Assembly (NCBI RefSeq): GCF_036588685.1
Contig: NC_086383.1
Span: forward strand, 56,061,448-56,125,447
DNA from: Mytilus trossulus
Lineage: Eukaryota > Mollusca > Bivalvia > Mytilida > Mytilidae
DNA: 64,000 bases
Reading direction: 5' to 3'
Each line of letters starts with the position of its first letter. Positions within the stretch are counted from its first letter, which is position 1. The notes below the pieces were generated by a model. It was not told the origin of the DNA. It saw only the letters and a program-made list of their open reading frames with translations, and ran no database searches. The position numbers and the translations under genes are program-made. This document shows, in pieces, positions 41,251-54,209 of the stretch.

Positions 41251-41879
41251 GGTATGGGAAATCGACAATAAAATAACCCTAATGGAAGAAACTTCAGATG
41301 AACCAGTTGGAGTATTTAGATGGACGGATACAAACTCAATTTCCTATTATTAATAGTATTAATGGTATAGGAATCATGACTGATCGGAAAGTGAACGGAA
41401 TCTGGACAATATAATATGCGTGTGAGTTGGCCATTTAAAGTTTTTTAACATAACTAAGATTTGATGAATATAGACTTCTTTGTACCCACAAATCTCAGCA
41501 TCATTTTCGATTATAAATCATGTACAATTCCGTTAATTGCTTTCGTCGAGTGAACAACAGCAATTTTGTCAAACGTTTGCAACAAATGAAACACTGATGT
41601 GGTCAATTTTAACAAAATTATGGCTTATATCCTAATTTGTTTTTTGATGGAGTATATACAAATATTATAATCAAATGTTGTTTAAAGAAAAGAAACTAAG
41701 TCTTGATTAAGAATTGGTAATTCACCCGACACATGTCTATTTCATCTTTATAATGATATAAAAACACAAACATCTAAAGCTCACATTACCCTTGCATTGA
41801 CTTTGTTATGTCAACCACAGGTCTATCTGGCTAAAGCTTGATGTGTTCGTTTTGGTATAATGCAGAAATTGCAAAACTT
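41251..41879. other. Intergenic, no gene seen
   Basis: AT-rich sequence between the FAMeT gene and the LINE. No supported feature. Confidence 0.4.
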
Positions 41880-44800
41880 CCAATAAATAACTTCTTCAAT
41901 TCTTTATTGCCATAAAACTACATATTTATAGTATGTGACACAACATAACAAAATTTAAATAAAAAATAACAACAACATCATTGAAAAACACAATAAAAGT
42001 AAATATTTTAAGAGTCCCCTGTCCTCCGTTCAATAAACTGTTTTAAAAATGATCCTAGCTTATTTACCTGAATGTGTGAAATTGGGTTGAGTATATATGT
42101 AATTTTATCCATGTCATTTAAATTTATAAAGTGGATATTCTTATTTATCAAAAAATAAAAATAAACTTTTCTATCATTATGGTTTCTTTTACAATATAAA
42201 AAGAAATGAATTTCATCTTCAATTTGTTTACAGGTTTTGCATAATCTTTCTTCTCTTGGTGTTTAAAGGTATCTTCCCTTTTCTGTTACTAAATTATGGT
42301 CACTTAATCTAAATTTTGTTATCAGTTTTCTGAATTCAAGTTTTGAGGAAGTTAAATATTTTTCATGCTTCAATTTTAATTTTATTTGTTCTCTTATATT
42401 TTTAATTATCTTTTGTGAGGAATGTGTTTTCAAAGTGTCCAAATCCATACCAGTTTCTTCTTTTATATGTTTTGCATATGAGAACCAAGAATAAATTCCT
42501 GCCGAGTCTAAGTTTTGTGAAAAAAATAAAGGATTCTTTTAAAAGAGGATTAGTTTCCTCAGAATATAATCTAATAAGATACAATATAGATTGAAATGTA
42601 ATATTAAGTTCCAGAGAAAGTCTCCCCAGATCTGCTCTTGCACCTAAATTTGATGAAGTTTTCCTTATACCAAGTGTATATTTACAAAACTGAAGATGTA
42701 ACTTCTCTATAGGTGTTTTATCAATGAAATAAAAGGGGTCCAATTGTTTTCCATTTGTTATTTGCTCTTTTTTTGGCCCTAACTAATGAACCAAAGAGAT
42801 TATTTGCAACTTTAACTGGTAGATTATTCAATGGATAAGTATATGACTTCATTGCAAAGAGAACCTTTTTAGCTTTTTTTTGATAGATCTATAGTACTGT
42901 GCGAAAGATTTCCATTATTATTAATCAACATTCCTAAAAAATTATACTCATTTGTGTATGATATTGGATTATCTTTGTATGTTGCAAATGAGTTAGCTGT
43001 TTTGGAACAGTTTTGCTTTAAAATCATAGTTTTATTTTTATTTTATACGTTTACACTCAATTGCCAATAATCACAATAAGCACTTAAATTGTTCAAACTA
43101 TTTTGTAATCCCTCTTAAGTTTCAGATATTAAAGATAGTCATCTGCAAATAGAAGAGAGTTAATATTTGATGAAACTAATGAAACTGGATCTGAATTTCT
43201 TTTATCTAACTCTTTGATTACATCATTAATAAAAAGATTAAATAATGTGGGACATCAATGAATCTCCTTGTTTTACCCCTCTTGAAATGTTAAAATATTT
43301 AGAAAATTGACTTTTATATTTAATTGAAGATTCTGTTTAATTATATTGCTCTTTTATAACATTAAAAAATTGTTTTCCAACACCTGTTTTCACTAATTTA
43401 TACAAAAGACCTATTCTCCAGACAGAATCAAATGCTTTACGGAGGTCAACAAAACAAATATATAACCTTTTTTTCTTTTTATGAATGTATTTATTTATTT
43501 AAGATATTAATACAAAAATGCTGTCAAAAGTCCTCTGATTTTGTCGAAAAGCAAACTGGTTTTCACTGAGTTGCTCATCTATAACTTTACTCAATCTGTT
43601 ATTTAAAATTACATTAAAAAAATTTGGAAGACAATTAATTAAAGAAATACCTCTGTAATTATTTAGATCATTAAGATCTCCTCATTTATGAAGAGCTATC
43701 ACAAAAGATTTTTCCACGTATTTGGATATTTACCCGATTTTAAAATAAGATTAAAAAGTTTATGAAATAAATTTCTTATCACTGGATATGTATATTTAAT
43801 AATTTCATTTAAAATTCAATTTGGTCCTGCTTATTTTCCAGTTTTTAATTGGGAAATAACTTGTTTAATTTCTGAAAAGGTAATAGATTGATCAGTTTTT
43901 TTTTTTAAATCCAGGTTACTTAAAATAGTTTCAATGTTCTTTTGGAACTCAATATCAACTGTTGGAGGATTTCCCTGATTTTGGATATGTTTAATTATAT
44001 TTTCTTCTTCCTGATAGATTTCAGACATTTGTTCTTCATCATCTTTTAATTTTAATGATTTTAATATTTTCCAATATTCTTTTGGGTCATTATCTATTTT
44101 ATTTGTTAATAAGTCATATATCTTTTGTTTATAATCTCTCTTCTTCTTTTTAACAGCTTTTTTTTAGTTGATTGCAAAGTAGAAAATATCTTTGTTTCAA
44201 AAAAATTTGGTCTGGTCTATGTTTTATTTTATATTCTTATGCATTAATTTCTCTTTTAGTCTCATAAATTACTTCATCTGACCATGATTGTTTGTTTTTT
44301 TTCTTCTTGAGTTTATAAGGTTTAGTAATAGTTTTACAAGCAGCAGTTGAAATCTCCTCTAAAATATTAGTTAATTTATATGTATACTCCTCTACCCCAC
44401 ATTGGTTCTCTTTGCATGTTTTTAACTCTAAATCTATTACCTCCCTTTTAACATTTTCTCTTATAAATGCGTCCACTAATAATTTTTTTGAATTTTCGAA
44501 CCATTTGTAAGATTTCATTTGTTTCCATGTTTTTCCATCTAATACTTTTTTTTTATCTTAATTTAATAAGAAGTATATATATAGTTCTATCTGTACATGA
44601 TCTGACAAATATGTAAAATTATTTGTCTAAAAGTATTTCACTGAGGACAGGAGACTATCACTGACAATTGCATAATCTACACTACTATAACCATTATTTG
44701 ACATACAAGTAAAATAACCAAGGGAATCCCCTATATATCTTCCATTTAATATTCGTAGTCTCGAAGATAAGCACAGCTCTAAAAAAAATAAACCCTGTGT

Positions 44801-46600
44801 ATTTAGAGTTAAAACTTGATTTCTTCTATCAAGTTTATTATCAGATTTATATCCATCTGGTAGAACATTTTTACCATCAAATAAGTTAATATAAGGGGAG
44901 TCATCTTCAATATAATCTGGAGTTTTTGCTGTCCTTGCATTAAAATCTCCTATAAGTAGTATTTTACCTTTACTAGAAAAAGAGCATATTTCTTCTTCCA
45001 GAGATATAAGAACATGATCATAGTGGCTTGATGAAATAGGTGGTATATATACCGCGCACATAAATACATCTTGGGAGAATGATTTATCTAGTTTAAGCCT
45101 AAAACGATTTTTGGAAATAGATGATTTTTCTAAGTGTTCATTTCCCTTCCAAAATTGTTTTTTAATGTAAATTATAATACCACCACTATGACGTTTTCCT
45201 TCTTTTTTTTCCTGGATTTTGAGATAATATTAAACCCTGGAATTTTGAACTCTGCAGTGTCTCCTTTCCATGTCTCAGTGTAGAATATTTATATCATTAT
45301 TAAATAAATTGACAAATTTTTGGCCGAGACCACGCACATTCCAAGATGAAATTGACAATTGAGTTGTTTTGTATTCAATGATTAACATTTTGCTATTGAT
45401 CTGAAAGCTGATTTTTCTTAATTTCTTTTTTTACAATCTGAGTTTGTAATTGGAAATAAAATATAACAGAAAACGCTTATTCAATATATAAACAGTGTGG
45501 GAATCATTATCATGATTATATAAGACATTCATAAGTATTATTATCAACTGTCCAAAATATTTCTATAGGAGCGACTATTTGTGCATAATATTTGACAAGA
45601 GAGACAACTCCTAGTAAGACCTGAAAATCTGTCATACTAGTTTTGATATAAAATTACTTTAAATTTGTTATCAATATGTGTTCTCTTTTTCAACAAATTG
45701 GTTGATATAATTGTATTACACTAAAAATTAATGTTTTCTTTCGACGCCTTTTCTTTAAAATAAGGCATTAAATATTTTAAATACTTATTTTTTTTTCGGA
45801 AATGGACAAACATGTGTTTCTTATCAATTTATCTCTCTCTTTTTCCTTACAACTGATCAACAAATTTTATATAATGGACTAACATTATACTACAATGTAC
45901 TGTACATGTCTTAAGCAAGCATAAAACTAATTTCTATTTTTTGTGAAACTACATTTGTATTCTAATCTGAATTGATATATATTTACTACCTTTTTCTGTA
46001 AATCACATTCATCAATATCTCGAACAATGGTGTAATATTATTTTCGTTCATTGTACTATTTCTGTTATTATCTATAAAATGTTCATTGCCTCTGTGATTT
46101 TCATAACCTGACCTATAATTTTGACCATAGTATGGACCTGACCTTTGACTTTGTCCATTATAAGGATTTGACCTTTGACCTTGTCCATTGTATGAACCTC
46201 CTGGATTATGATAGTTAAAATTGTCATGTCTAGTTGGTGAAATATTTCCCTTTTCTTTGCTATACACATTTGCATTTTGACTTTCTTGCATGTAACTAGT
46301 GTTTATATAACCTTTGTCCCAGTTTTTGGACATTCTTTTTTTATCTATTTCTGACTCATTTATAATGTATCTAACTTGGGATTAAAAACTTTTTTCATAC
46401 ACCTTACTAAACTACTAACTCCATTTGAGTTCAAATGAATACCATCAGTATAGTCAATAAATTTCATGTTTTCATACTCAACATTAGAAATATCAATTTC
46501 ACTACAATATTCAATAATAAGATTGTTCAATTGTAAATAACATGGTATGAAATTCAAAATTAATAGTATTATTAACGTAGGCATTGCCATATAAATGTTT
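41880..46600 (-). pseudogene. Decayed LINE (non-LTR retrotransposon) with ORF1, endonuclease and RT remnants
   Basis: Read on the minus strand, in order. 46590-46360: a fragment ending YTDGIHLNSNGVSSLV, like the D-x-x-H block of SGNH/esterase-type ORF1 proteins. 46333-45986: an Asn/Gly/Gln-rich ORF1 tail. 45061-44627: an APE-type endonuclease with LLIGDFNAR and SVDYAIVSD. 44518-44237 and 44028-43831: linker and the approach to RT. Around 43260 RGVKQGDSL and around 43145 LLFADD are RT blocks. 42743-42402 is the post-RT domain (FCKYTLGIRKTSSNLGARAD), and a Cys-rich knuckle is near 42230. Many stops and frameshifts separate the parts. The 5' end is probably truncated near 46600. Inactive. Confidence 0.85.
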
Positions 46601-46617
46601 TATTTCTAGAACAAGAA

Positions 46618-46715
46618 CAAACAGTGACCTATAGTTGTGAATGTCTGTGTCATTTTGGTCTCTTGTAGATAGTTGTCTCATTGGCAATTATTCCGTATCT
46701 TCTTTTTAATAATTA
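46618..46715 (-). repeat. Dispersed repeat Rep-A, reverse, partial
   Basis: GTGACCTATAGTTGTGAATG ... TTGTCTCATTGGCAATTATT ... CCGTATCTTCTTTTTA. Adjacent to the truncated 5' end of the LINE. Confidence 0.8.
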
Positions 46716-47820
46716 AAAAAATTATCAAGAGCTTAAATCCTCGGTTATGGTTTATGTACAGAGAAACAATAATCTAGTTAAGGACTTTCTTGTGAACCAA
46801 GAAAGAAACAATTACGTCTGAATCATTTGCTTACATTAAATGAATGAAAAGGTTTGAAATAAATAATAAATCATCATGTATTGCAATGCATTACGTGATT
46901 GAAATTCCTTACCTGACTCAAATAGATATATGTCCAAGATACGACAATGTACAAAATTGTAAAATGTTTCTCTAAAGCAGTGAAGACTTTTGTTGCATCT
47001 GGTTGATTGATACTGGTTTGAATTTCTTTTATTTCTTTGCGTTCATTATCGGAACGTTTACGAAGGTGAAATTTCAATGGACAAATATTATTTATCATGC
47101 ATTATTTACAATGTAAAGATAAGAATTATACTAAAAAAAAATATGAATCATTAAGAAAATTAAAACAATAAGAGTCACTTTATCACGGTTATCATATATG
47201 CATGATTTTTTTAGAATTTGTTTGTATTTTCTTTCTTAAATCCTTCTTAATTGGACGTTATTGTGGTTCTCCAAACAGTTATGGTTCCATGAATTTACTC
47301 TCAATACAATTAAGTAGAATGATCTATTTGTCAACATATTCACCAAATAGCGCTTGTCTTGAAGTAAACTACAATCAACAATCCATGGAATGCGAGTTTG
47401 TATCAGGAGGACAAGTAATAGAAAAGTCAACCAAAACGGACTAGTCATTTTATACAAAATGTTTAAATGAAACAAAGGTCTGCTTGGTTTGTCTTGTTGA
47501 CTAATTCATTTAACGATTAAGAACTATAGATATATCTGTGCAATGAGTTTACATGAAATAGTAAGGTTGGTCGACTGCTGATTTGTAAAAGAAATGAAAC
47601 TCATGGGCTACATCCATTGTCGTATTTGCTTAAGATACACACACAATGAACCCATACCAAAATGACAAATGTAAAATAATGTTAACGATAAAACTAAAAG
47701 ACCTAATGTATGCACAAAATCACGAACAAAATGATATGTTCTACAGCAACAAGAAAACATCCCCTGAACTACCAGCTTCTGACTTTGGACATTCACATAC
47801 ATAATTTGTTGAACCTAGAA
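46716..47820. other. Intergenic with two weak frames
   Basis: A minus frame at 46911-47098 ends at a fair donor (GAGTCAG|GTAAGG), and an 80-codon plus frame lies at 47202-47444. Neither shows a domain or a matching partner exon, so no gene is called. Confidence 0.35.
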
Positions 47821-47824
47821 CAAT

Positions 47825-48990
47825 TGAGAACAAAATTTCAGTATGATTTTCTGACATTCCTGTAAATCTATGAAAAACAACCTACTTTAAACCATAAAAA
47901 GTACAAAAATCCAATTGAGGTCAATAATTTCAGTAAAATGAAGAACTATTTGCATTTTAGGCAATGCATAAAAACATTTAGTATCTTTTTCCTTAAAGTA
48001 AGCATATATTATGAAAAACAGACAATCCAGATGTACAAAAAGTACTGAAAAAATATGGCGGTTAATAATTTGTATCAAAATAAAGTAATATCTGCATTCC
48101 TATTCCACAAAAATAAAAGTTAAAGTATTTTAAATCTAATTATATCTTAACCTAATCAAAAGACTTGTCTTGAGATATTAAAAATACAGATTTCAAATAA
48201 AATGGTATCATTTTCAATATAAGTTGAATGATTTGGGGTATTCTAAATAATGCGAATAAAATTTTAGTATGATTTCTCTGACATTTTTTAATTTTATGAA
48301 AAAAACTACAAACTTCAAACTACATACAATAAAGGAATCAAATGGTGGTCAATACTTTCCATTCAAATGAAGAAATGATTGCATTTTGGTTCAACAAAAT
48401 CAAAAGTAAACTGATACTTATTCTTCAAATTCTCAAATTTTATACAAAATTAGTTATAAAAAGGAATTTATAATAACTGATTGCAAGTTACAATATTTTC
48501 AAATATGAGAAGAAATATTTGCATTTAAGGCAGTGCGTACAAAAATTTAATAAACATTTCCCTTTAAGTAAACATTATTTATGAAGAACAAACAATCTTG
48601 ATGAACAAAAACTACTGAAATCATATGGAGGTTAATAATTTGTATAAAAATAAAGCAATAACAACATTCTTATTCTACAAAAATAAAAGCTTAAGTATTT
48701 TATTCTTATTATATCTCAATTCTAATTAAAAGACTTATCTTGAGTTGTTTGAAACAGAAACATATAATACATTCATTATATTATATGTCTCTGTTTGAAA
48801 TAACTGACTTCAAATAAAATAGTGTCCTATTTTAAATAAAGAGGAGATATTTTTTTGAGAGCTTTTAACAACTCGCAAAAAATTGTAATATGATTTCTCT
48901 TACACTCTTTTAATTTTATGAAAAACGACCTTTTCTAAACTACAAAAAGTATTTAAAAAACTCCAATGGCAGATAAATACCGGCATTTTC
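47825..48990. repeat. Three diverged tandem copies of a ~500-600 bp unit
   Basis: The motif pair AGTATGATTTTCTGACATTC then GAAAAACAACCTACTTTAAA recurs near 47840, 48260 and 48890. The longer block GGCGGTTAATAATTTGTATC ... ACAAAAATAAAAG recurs at 48056 and 48626. The copies are strongly diverged, so the repeat is old. Confidence 0.65.
48752..48803. repeat. Inverted repeat, 18-bp stem
   Basis: AAACAGAAACATATAATA and TATTATATGTCTCTGTTT pair with one mismatch around an ~11-nt loop. Confidence 0.75.
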
Positions 48991-48999
48991 GTAGGAAGA

Positions 49000-49575
49000 A
49001 GTTCATGTTAGCTGAGACCTATAATACTATATATGTGTTATATATGTCTCTGATGTTTACAATATTTAATACAAAACTATTAATAAACACAAACAATTAA
49101 CGCTTTAATTAAGCATCTAAAACTGTTATACTATTTTTTATTGCAACGAATTTTATTACAAATTAACGTGTAAATGATGGTGTCTTCGTCGAGGTACGCG
49201 TTTATCGATTGTAAACACTGTTGAGTTCGGTTTACATAATAATTTGAAATATATACGTATCCGTCTGATCCGTGCATAAATTTGACTTACTGATCGATCG
49301 ATGACCGTTGTCACGGTAACTCTCACATAGGTTATTTGACATATCTGACGGATCCTATGGGTCACCAATCACCGATCACTCATCGATCAGTCAAACATCC
49401 TTCACCGATCATTCACCAATCAGTCAAGTTCACGTCAAAAAGTAACGCCTAAGGTTGCAAGTACTCTATGTATATGAAATTAGCATTTAGTTTGATTTAA
49501 ATCTATTGATACGAAAATCAATAACGATACAAATAAATAAAATATACAAAGATCAAATTAAAGTGTTGAATTGGT
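49000..49575. other. Intergenic, short GATC-rich repeats
   Basis: At 49365-49435 CACCGATCA, CATCGATCAGTCA and similar short direct repeats occur. No gene is supported. Confidence 0.4.
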
Positions 49576-49579
49576 TACC

Positions 49580-49835
49580 TTTTAAAATAGGTTTGTTGAA
49601 ATGAAATCCCTGACTCGATAATTCTTCAGTATTACACAGATTACCCATTTTGAAATCAATAACGTAACTACAGACACGGGCATAACGAAATTATTGTGAT
49701 ATATAAATACCATAAGACGGTGCCAAAGGAACATCGACGTCCAAGAAATGAAGGTTAAAAATTGGTAACGCATAATTTTCCTTCTTGTCGTAAATTTTTT
49801 CATCGTTATTTTCAATACTTTAGGCATGTTAGGCT
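49580..49835 (-). pseudogene. Degenerate Penelope-like RT fragment
   Basis: In the minus strand a frame encodes KIYDKKENYALPIFNLHF then APSYGIYISQ and FRYARVCSYVIDF. This is the same region of the RT as in the copies at 57.9 kb and 63.4 kb but much diverged, with a stop after ISQ. It is an older insertion in the opposite orientation. Confidence 0.7.
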
Positions 49836-49994
49836 ACACTATACAAAAATGCATTACCAACACTATACGGAGAAGATGGGATATTCCATGTGAGACTTCT
49901 CGGTCTTGTCTTTAAAAATATTTAGTCCGTTCACAAATAATGATGTTTGAATTACAGTAGATTGTCAAATTTACTTGCTGTATTGTTAAATCGT

Positions 49995-50905
49995 ACAAAA
50001 GAGAGAGGCGAAAGATACCAAAAAGACATGTTTTTTCATGAGTCGGAATGAACTGACAATGCCATGAACAACCAAGAGGAGTGACCAAACTTACAAACAC
50101 CAGTAGTTGTACCAGAATATACAACTTCTTAACTAAGATTCCTGTAAAACAATAAGGAGATAATGTATGATTGTCAATAAAACAACAATCCATCAGCTAA
50201 CCAAAAACTTTGATATAAGCAATTATATTTACGACCTTCAAAAAGAACAATTTTTTTTGACATATATAAGCTTAAAATGATTGTAATATGAAAAGAAAGG
50301 TATATATTTTTCTGTTATTTGAGAAAAAACTTATGACAGTTAGGAACCAAAGACAACCATTGAATTACCGGATCATTACCGTGGACAGGCAAGATAAAAA
50401 TGTGGCGGGATTAAGCATGTTAGTGTTCAGGCCCCCTGAAATATGGGAAAACGGTGTAACAGCACAACAAAATATAATCGTAACATAAAACAAAGAACAC
50501 AAAGCTACACCAATTGCAATAACAGCTTACAAATAAATTAAATATAAGGTATCAATTACAACACATTCAAGTGTAAAGAATAAGAGACATCAATAACCGG
50601 TGGTGGCAAATTTTGCGTTATATGATGACCCTAAAACTGTACTTATACCTTTATGCGTTGAGTAGCATAGCTGGTCATTATTGAAGACTTATTTTAGGAA
50701 AGAAGCTTGTACGATGGCAACACAAAGACAAAGAATAAATTACATAGATGAATATTTTTGGTGCATATTTTGCAGAAAATATTTTGGATACACTGAAACA
50801 GCTAATCGTAGCGTGTAATCTAATAAATGAAAGTAGGCGATATAATTGCCTATGCGACATCTTTCCTGGCAAATATTGCTTATCAATGTCTTTATCTTAA
50901 GAACC
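49995..50905. repeat. Left-most remnant of the tandem unit, interrupted
   Basis: 49995-50155 (CAAAAAGACATGTTTTTTCA ... AACACCAGTAGTTGTACCAG) and 50830-50905 match the end of the A part seen at 54005-54205 and 60340-60530. The middle is filled by other repeats. Confidence 0.65.
50155..50480 (+). repeat. Degenerate Rep-A-like insertion
   Basis: GAGATAATGTATGATTGTCA ... CATTGAATTACCGGATCATT ... ATGTGGCGGGATTAAGCATG resembles the order of Rep-A blocks at low identity. Confidence 0.5.
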
Positions 50906-50999
50906 AGTCAACTATTATCTTTCGCCCCTCTATTTTTGACAGCTTATGCTGTAAATAAAAAGTAGTCCAATGGCACATGAAATATAGTAATATGTACAG

Positions 51000-51200
51000 A
51001 GTAAAATCACAAAAATACTGAACTACAAGGACAATTAAAAATTGAAAGTCCCGAATCAAATGGCAAAATCATAAGCTCGAACACAGCAAATGCAAACGGA
51101 TTGATAACAACAGTTACATTCCTCACTAGGTACAGGCATTTTTATGTAGAAAATGGTAGATTGAACCTGGTATTATATTTGGCTAAACCTCTCACTTGTA
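51000..51200 (-). repeat. Dispersed repeat Rep-D, reverse (unit 0)
   Basis: GTAAAATCACAAAAATACTG ... TAGAAAATGGTAGATTGAAC ... AAACCTCTCACTT. Equivalent copies lie in unit 1 (55085-55290) and unit 2 (60630-60835), so it was inside the unit before duplication. Confidence 0.8.
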
Positions 51201-51299
51201 TAATAGTCAAATTCAGCTATATTGACAACGAATGTGTGAACAAAACAAATAGACACTATATAATGTATAAGTAAAAAGAGGGGTGCAATTTTATATAAT

Positions 51300-51870
51300 T
51301 TGTTTTATTAATTGTTTGAGGCTTTGAACTAGCTCTCAGTTATTGTGAGATCTCTCAGATCAGTACTTAGTGTTTTTTGTTGTTAGGATACACAAGAAGA
51401 TGGCCTAGTCAACTCTGTATTTTTGTCAATTATCAACATCAATGTCATAAATAACTATGCTCTTCATGGGCCCTTTAATTGGAATAAAACATATCTGATC
51501 TTATGTTGTACTGCTACACCACTGTTCCAGATTAGGGGAGGGTTAGGATCCCGTTAACATGTTCAACCCCTCTACATTCTGTATATATATGCTTGTTCCT
51601 AGTCGGGAGCCTGTTAATCAGTGGTTGTCGTTTGCTGATGTGTTACATATTTGTTTTTCGTTAAATTTTGTACATAAATTATGCCGTTGGTTTTCTCGCT
51701 TGGAATTTTTTTTAATGTTTCATCTCGAGGCCTTTAATTGCTGACTTGGCTTAATTCCTTGTTGAAGGCCGTACTGTGACCTATCGTTGTTGATTTCTGT
51801 GTCATTTGGTCCCTTGTGGAAAGTTATTTTATTGGCAATCATACCACATCTTCTTTTTTATATGTATATG
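51300..51870 (-). repeat. Dispersed repeat Rep-A, long reverse copy (unit 0)
   Basis: From GAGGCTTTGAACTAGCTCTC through GGTTTTCTCGCTTGGAATTT and GTTGAAGGCCGTACTGTGAC to GGCAATCATACCACATCTTC. Confidence 0.8.
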
Positions 51871-54209
51871 TTAACACATGATCTTAAACATAATTTATAA
51901 GTTTATATAAATCAATTCTCTTGAATTTTAGTCGGATGACTTTTCCTAAAAAAAAAAACGGAGGTCAATTTGAAGGTTGTTTTGTCGAATATACCGTATG
52001 AATGTAACACTCAATTTAACAGTAGAAACGAAATATCTCGACTATAAGACTGCATCAAACTAAACCAAAAGATAAACAAATTATACAACTATAAAATATC
52101 ATTTAGCCGGAGAAGGCATTCCGTTTTAACTAAAGTTTTAACAATCAGTACATTTTCCTAGTTTATAAGAATCAAATTTCATTTATATTATACGTATGCT
52201 TGAATTGATAATGTTTTATTATTAAAGACATCATTGAGCAAAAAAAATCACCTTACCGGCATATCAAGATTCCACAGCTAAAGATATCATGTGATCAAGT
52301 ACCTAACATGGAAGACATTAACAATCACTTATTTTGTGTGGCATATGAATTAAAATGCCCATACTGAGCAACACTAACCCCAACAAAAAAAGACGAGGTT
52401 ATCTCAGGTGCTGTATAAGGTAAAACAGGCCCTGCTCCAAATTTGGCATCCGATGTGCAGCTCGTCCTCTTCATAATCAGAATAATCAATCATATATTCT
52501 TCATGCTTTATTATCCTTTTTTTTGTTGTTCATCCATGGCATGGTCTTCAACACCGAGGAATCAGGCATTACCATATAGCTTAAAATTTTGGGATGAAAG
52601 TCTTTAAAGAATACATAGAGCGTATAACTGCCACATTAAAGAAATTGTACTGAACAGGTCAATTTACTTGTTAGAAGACCAATAAAATATCTGACAATCT
52701 ACAATAAATAATTAATATCAAATCACATCATTTCAAATTGTACTACCAATTGCTCTACTTTAAGGAATATGTCATACAGCAGCGCGGTAATCAGTGCACA
52801 AAACATTATATTGTTCACAGGAAATATAAACTTAATTAAATAAAAACACATGGAGGCTTTAAATCATTCTTAAGGTAAAATTCACTCTCTTTCAATCTTA
52901 AGTGTTTAGTTTGGCCTTTACTTTAAAAAAAATTGTCATATGAGTGCGCATTTTTATTGAATGGAATCATATTTTATTAGTTAACGTATAAAAAAGATTC
53001 ACCTGACCTGCAAATATCGGTGCAAGTGACACATTGTTGTATAACATGATATCAATATAGTTTTTACACATAATTAAATCTAAAGCATTATCCCTTCTAT
53101 TAATTTTTTTTTCGTTCTCGAATATATGAACTATGCGTTAAAGTGAAATATATGACATTTTCACAATTATTTTTTTTCTTTATCGGGCTGGTACCTCTCT
53201 ATCCTTATGGAAGGGAGTACGAACTAGACTTTTTAATTGACAATCAATAACCAAATATTCATCAATAACAATTCAATTGTTAAATGTAAACATATCATTG
53301 TATTTTCTTACACTAATAATATAAACAGCTTTTATTTAAATCATGAAGCGTAAAAATCGCCATTTGTTTTATTTGTTACGTTTTGTCAAGTTAAATCAAT
53401 TGGCTGCTTATCTGTTCATCTCAAATATACAAAGAACAATCAGTATATATAATTAATACTAGCATGGACAATTTGTATTGAAAATTAAAAATAATTCGAC
53501 CTGCTTTCCTTGTTACGTTATACCATGTCTATATCGAATTTCTTAAACTATTTACAATAGCATTGTCACTAGCAACATGAGCAACTATGTTTTTTTTTTA
53601 AAACATATGGCGATTTGAATTAGCAAATAATTACATTTTACGACGTTTTGTCAATTAAGAAAAAACAATTTACCGGCTTATGATATTATAATGTACCAAG
53701 TAACATGCAACACCAACGGACTATAAAGAAAAGGAGGGCTCTAAAACCAAGGTAAATTTTAATAGGTTTTATTTCGAATATTTTTCTCAACGTAAGTTAA
53801 TTTAAAAAAAAGACCCAAAAACAGACAGGATATGTTTTTTCTGTATTTCTTGCTAAGATTTCCATATCTTATGTAACAAAAGTTCAAGGAATCAATAATA
53901 TCAGATCCACGATACAATGAATGTATGAAAGACAAAACCCCTTTTGTGGCGAGTTGTTTAAAAAGCTTCTACGATAACATTCATGTTAGAAATCAAAATA
54001 ATTGTAAAAGATACCAAAAAGACATGTTTATTCATGAGTCGGAATGAACTGACAATGACATGAACAATCAAGAGGATTGACCAAACTAACAAACACCAGT
54101 AGTTGTACCTGAATATTCAACTGCTTAACTTGAAATAGTAAAAAAGGTGATTAAATTGCAATGCGACAAATTTCCTGGAAAATATTGCTTATCAATGCCT
54201 TTATCTTAA

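Larger units (their letters stand above)
50905..54205. repeat. Tandem segmental duplication, unit 0 (RT deleted)
   Basis: The B part (50905-52625) matches 54990-56727 and 60537-62270. The A part (52633-54205) matches 58960-60530. The reverse transcriptase found between B and A in unit 1 is missing here: the text jumps from GAATACATAGAGCGTAT to AACTGCCACATTAAAGAAAT, with TAT shared by both edges. Confidence 0.85.

Noticed and set aside
46911..47098. Minus-strand frame ending at a GTAAGG donor
   Set aside because: No second exon or domain found; a chance donor is likely in AT-rich DNA.
49156..49368. Arg/Ile-rich minus frame
   Set aside because: Short, no domain, lies in a GATC-rich repeated stretch.
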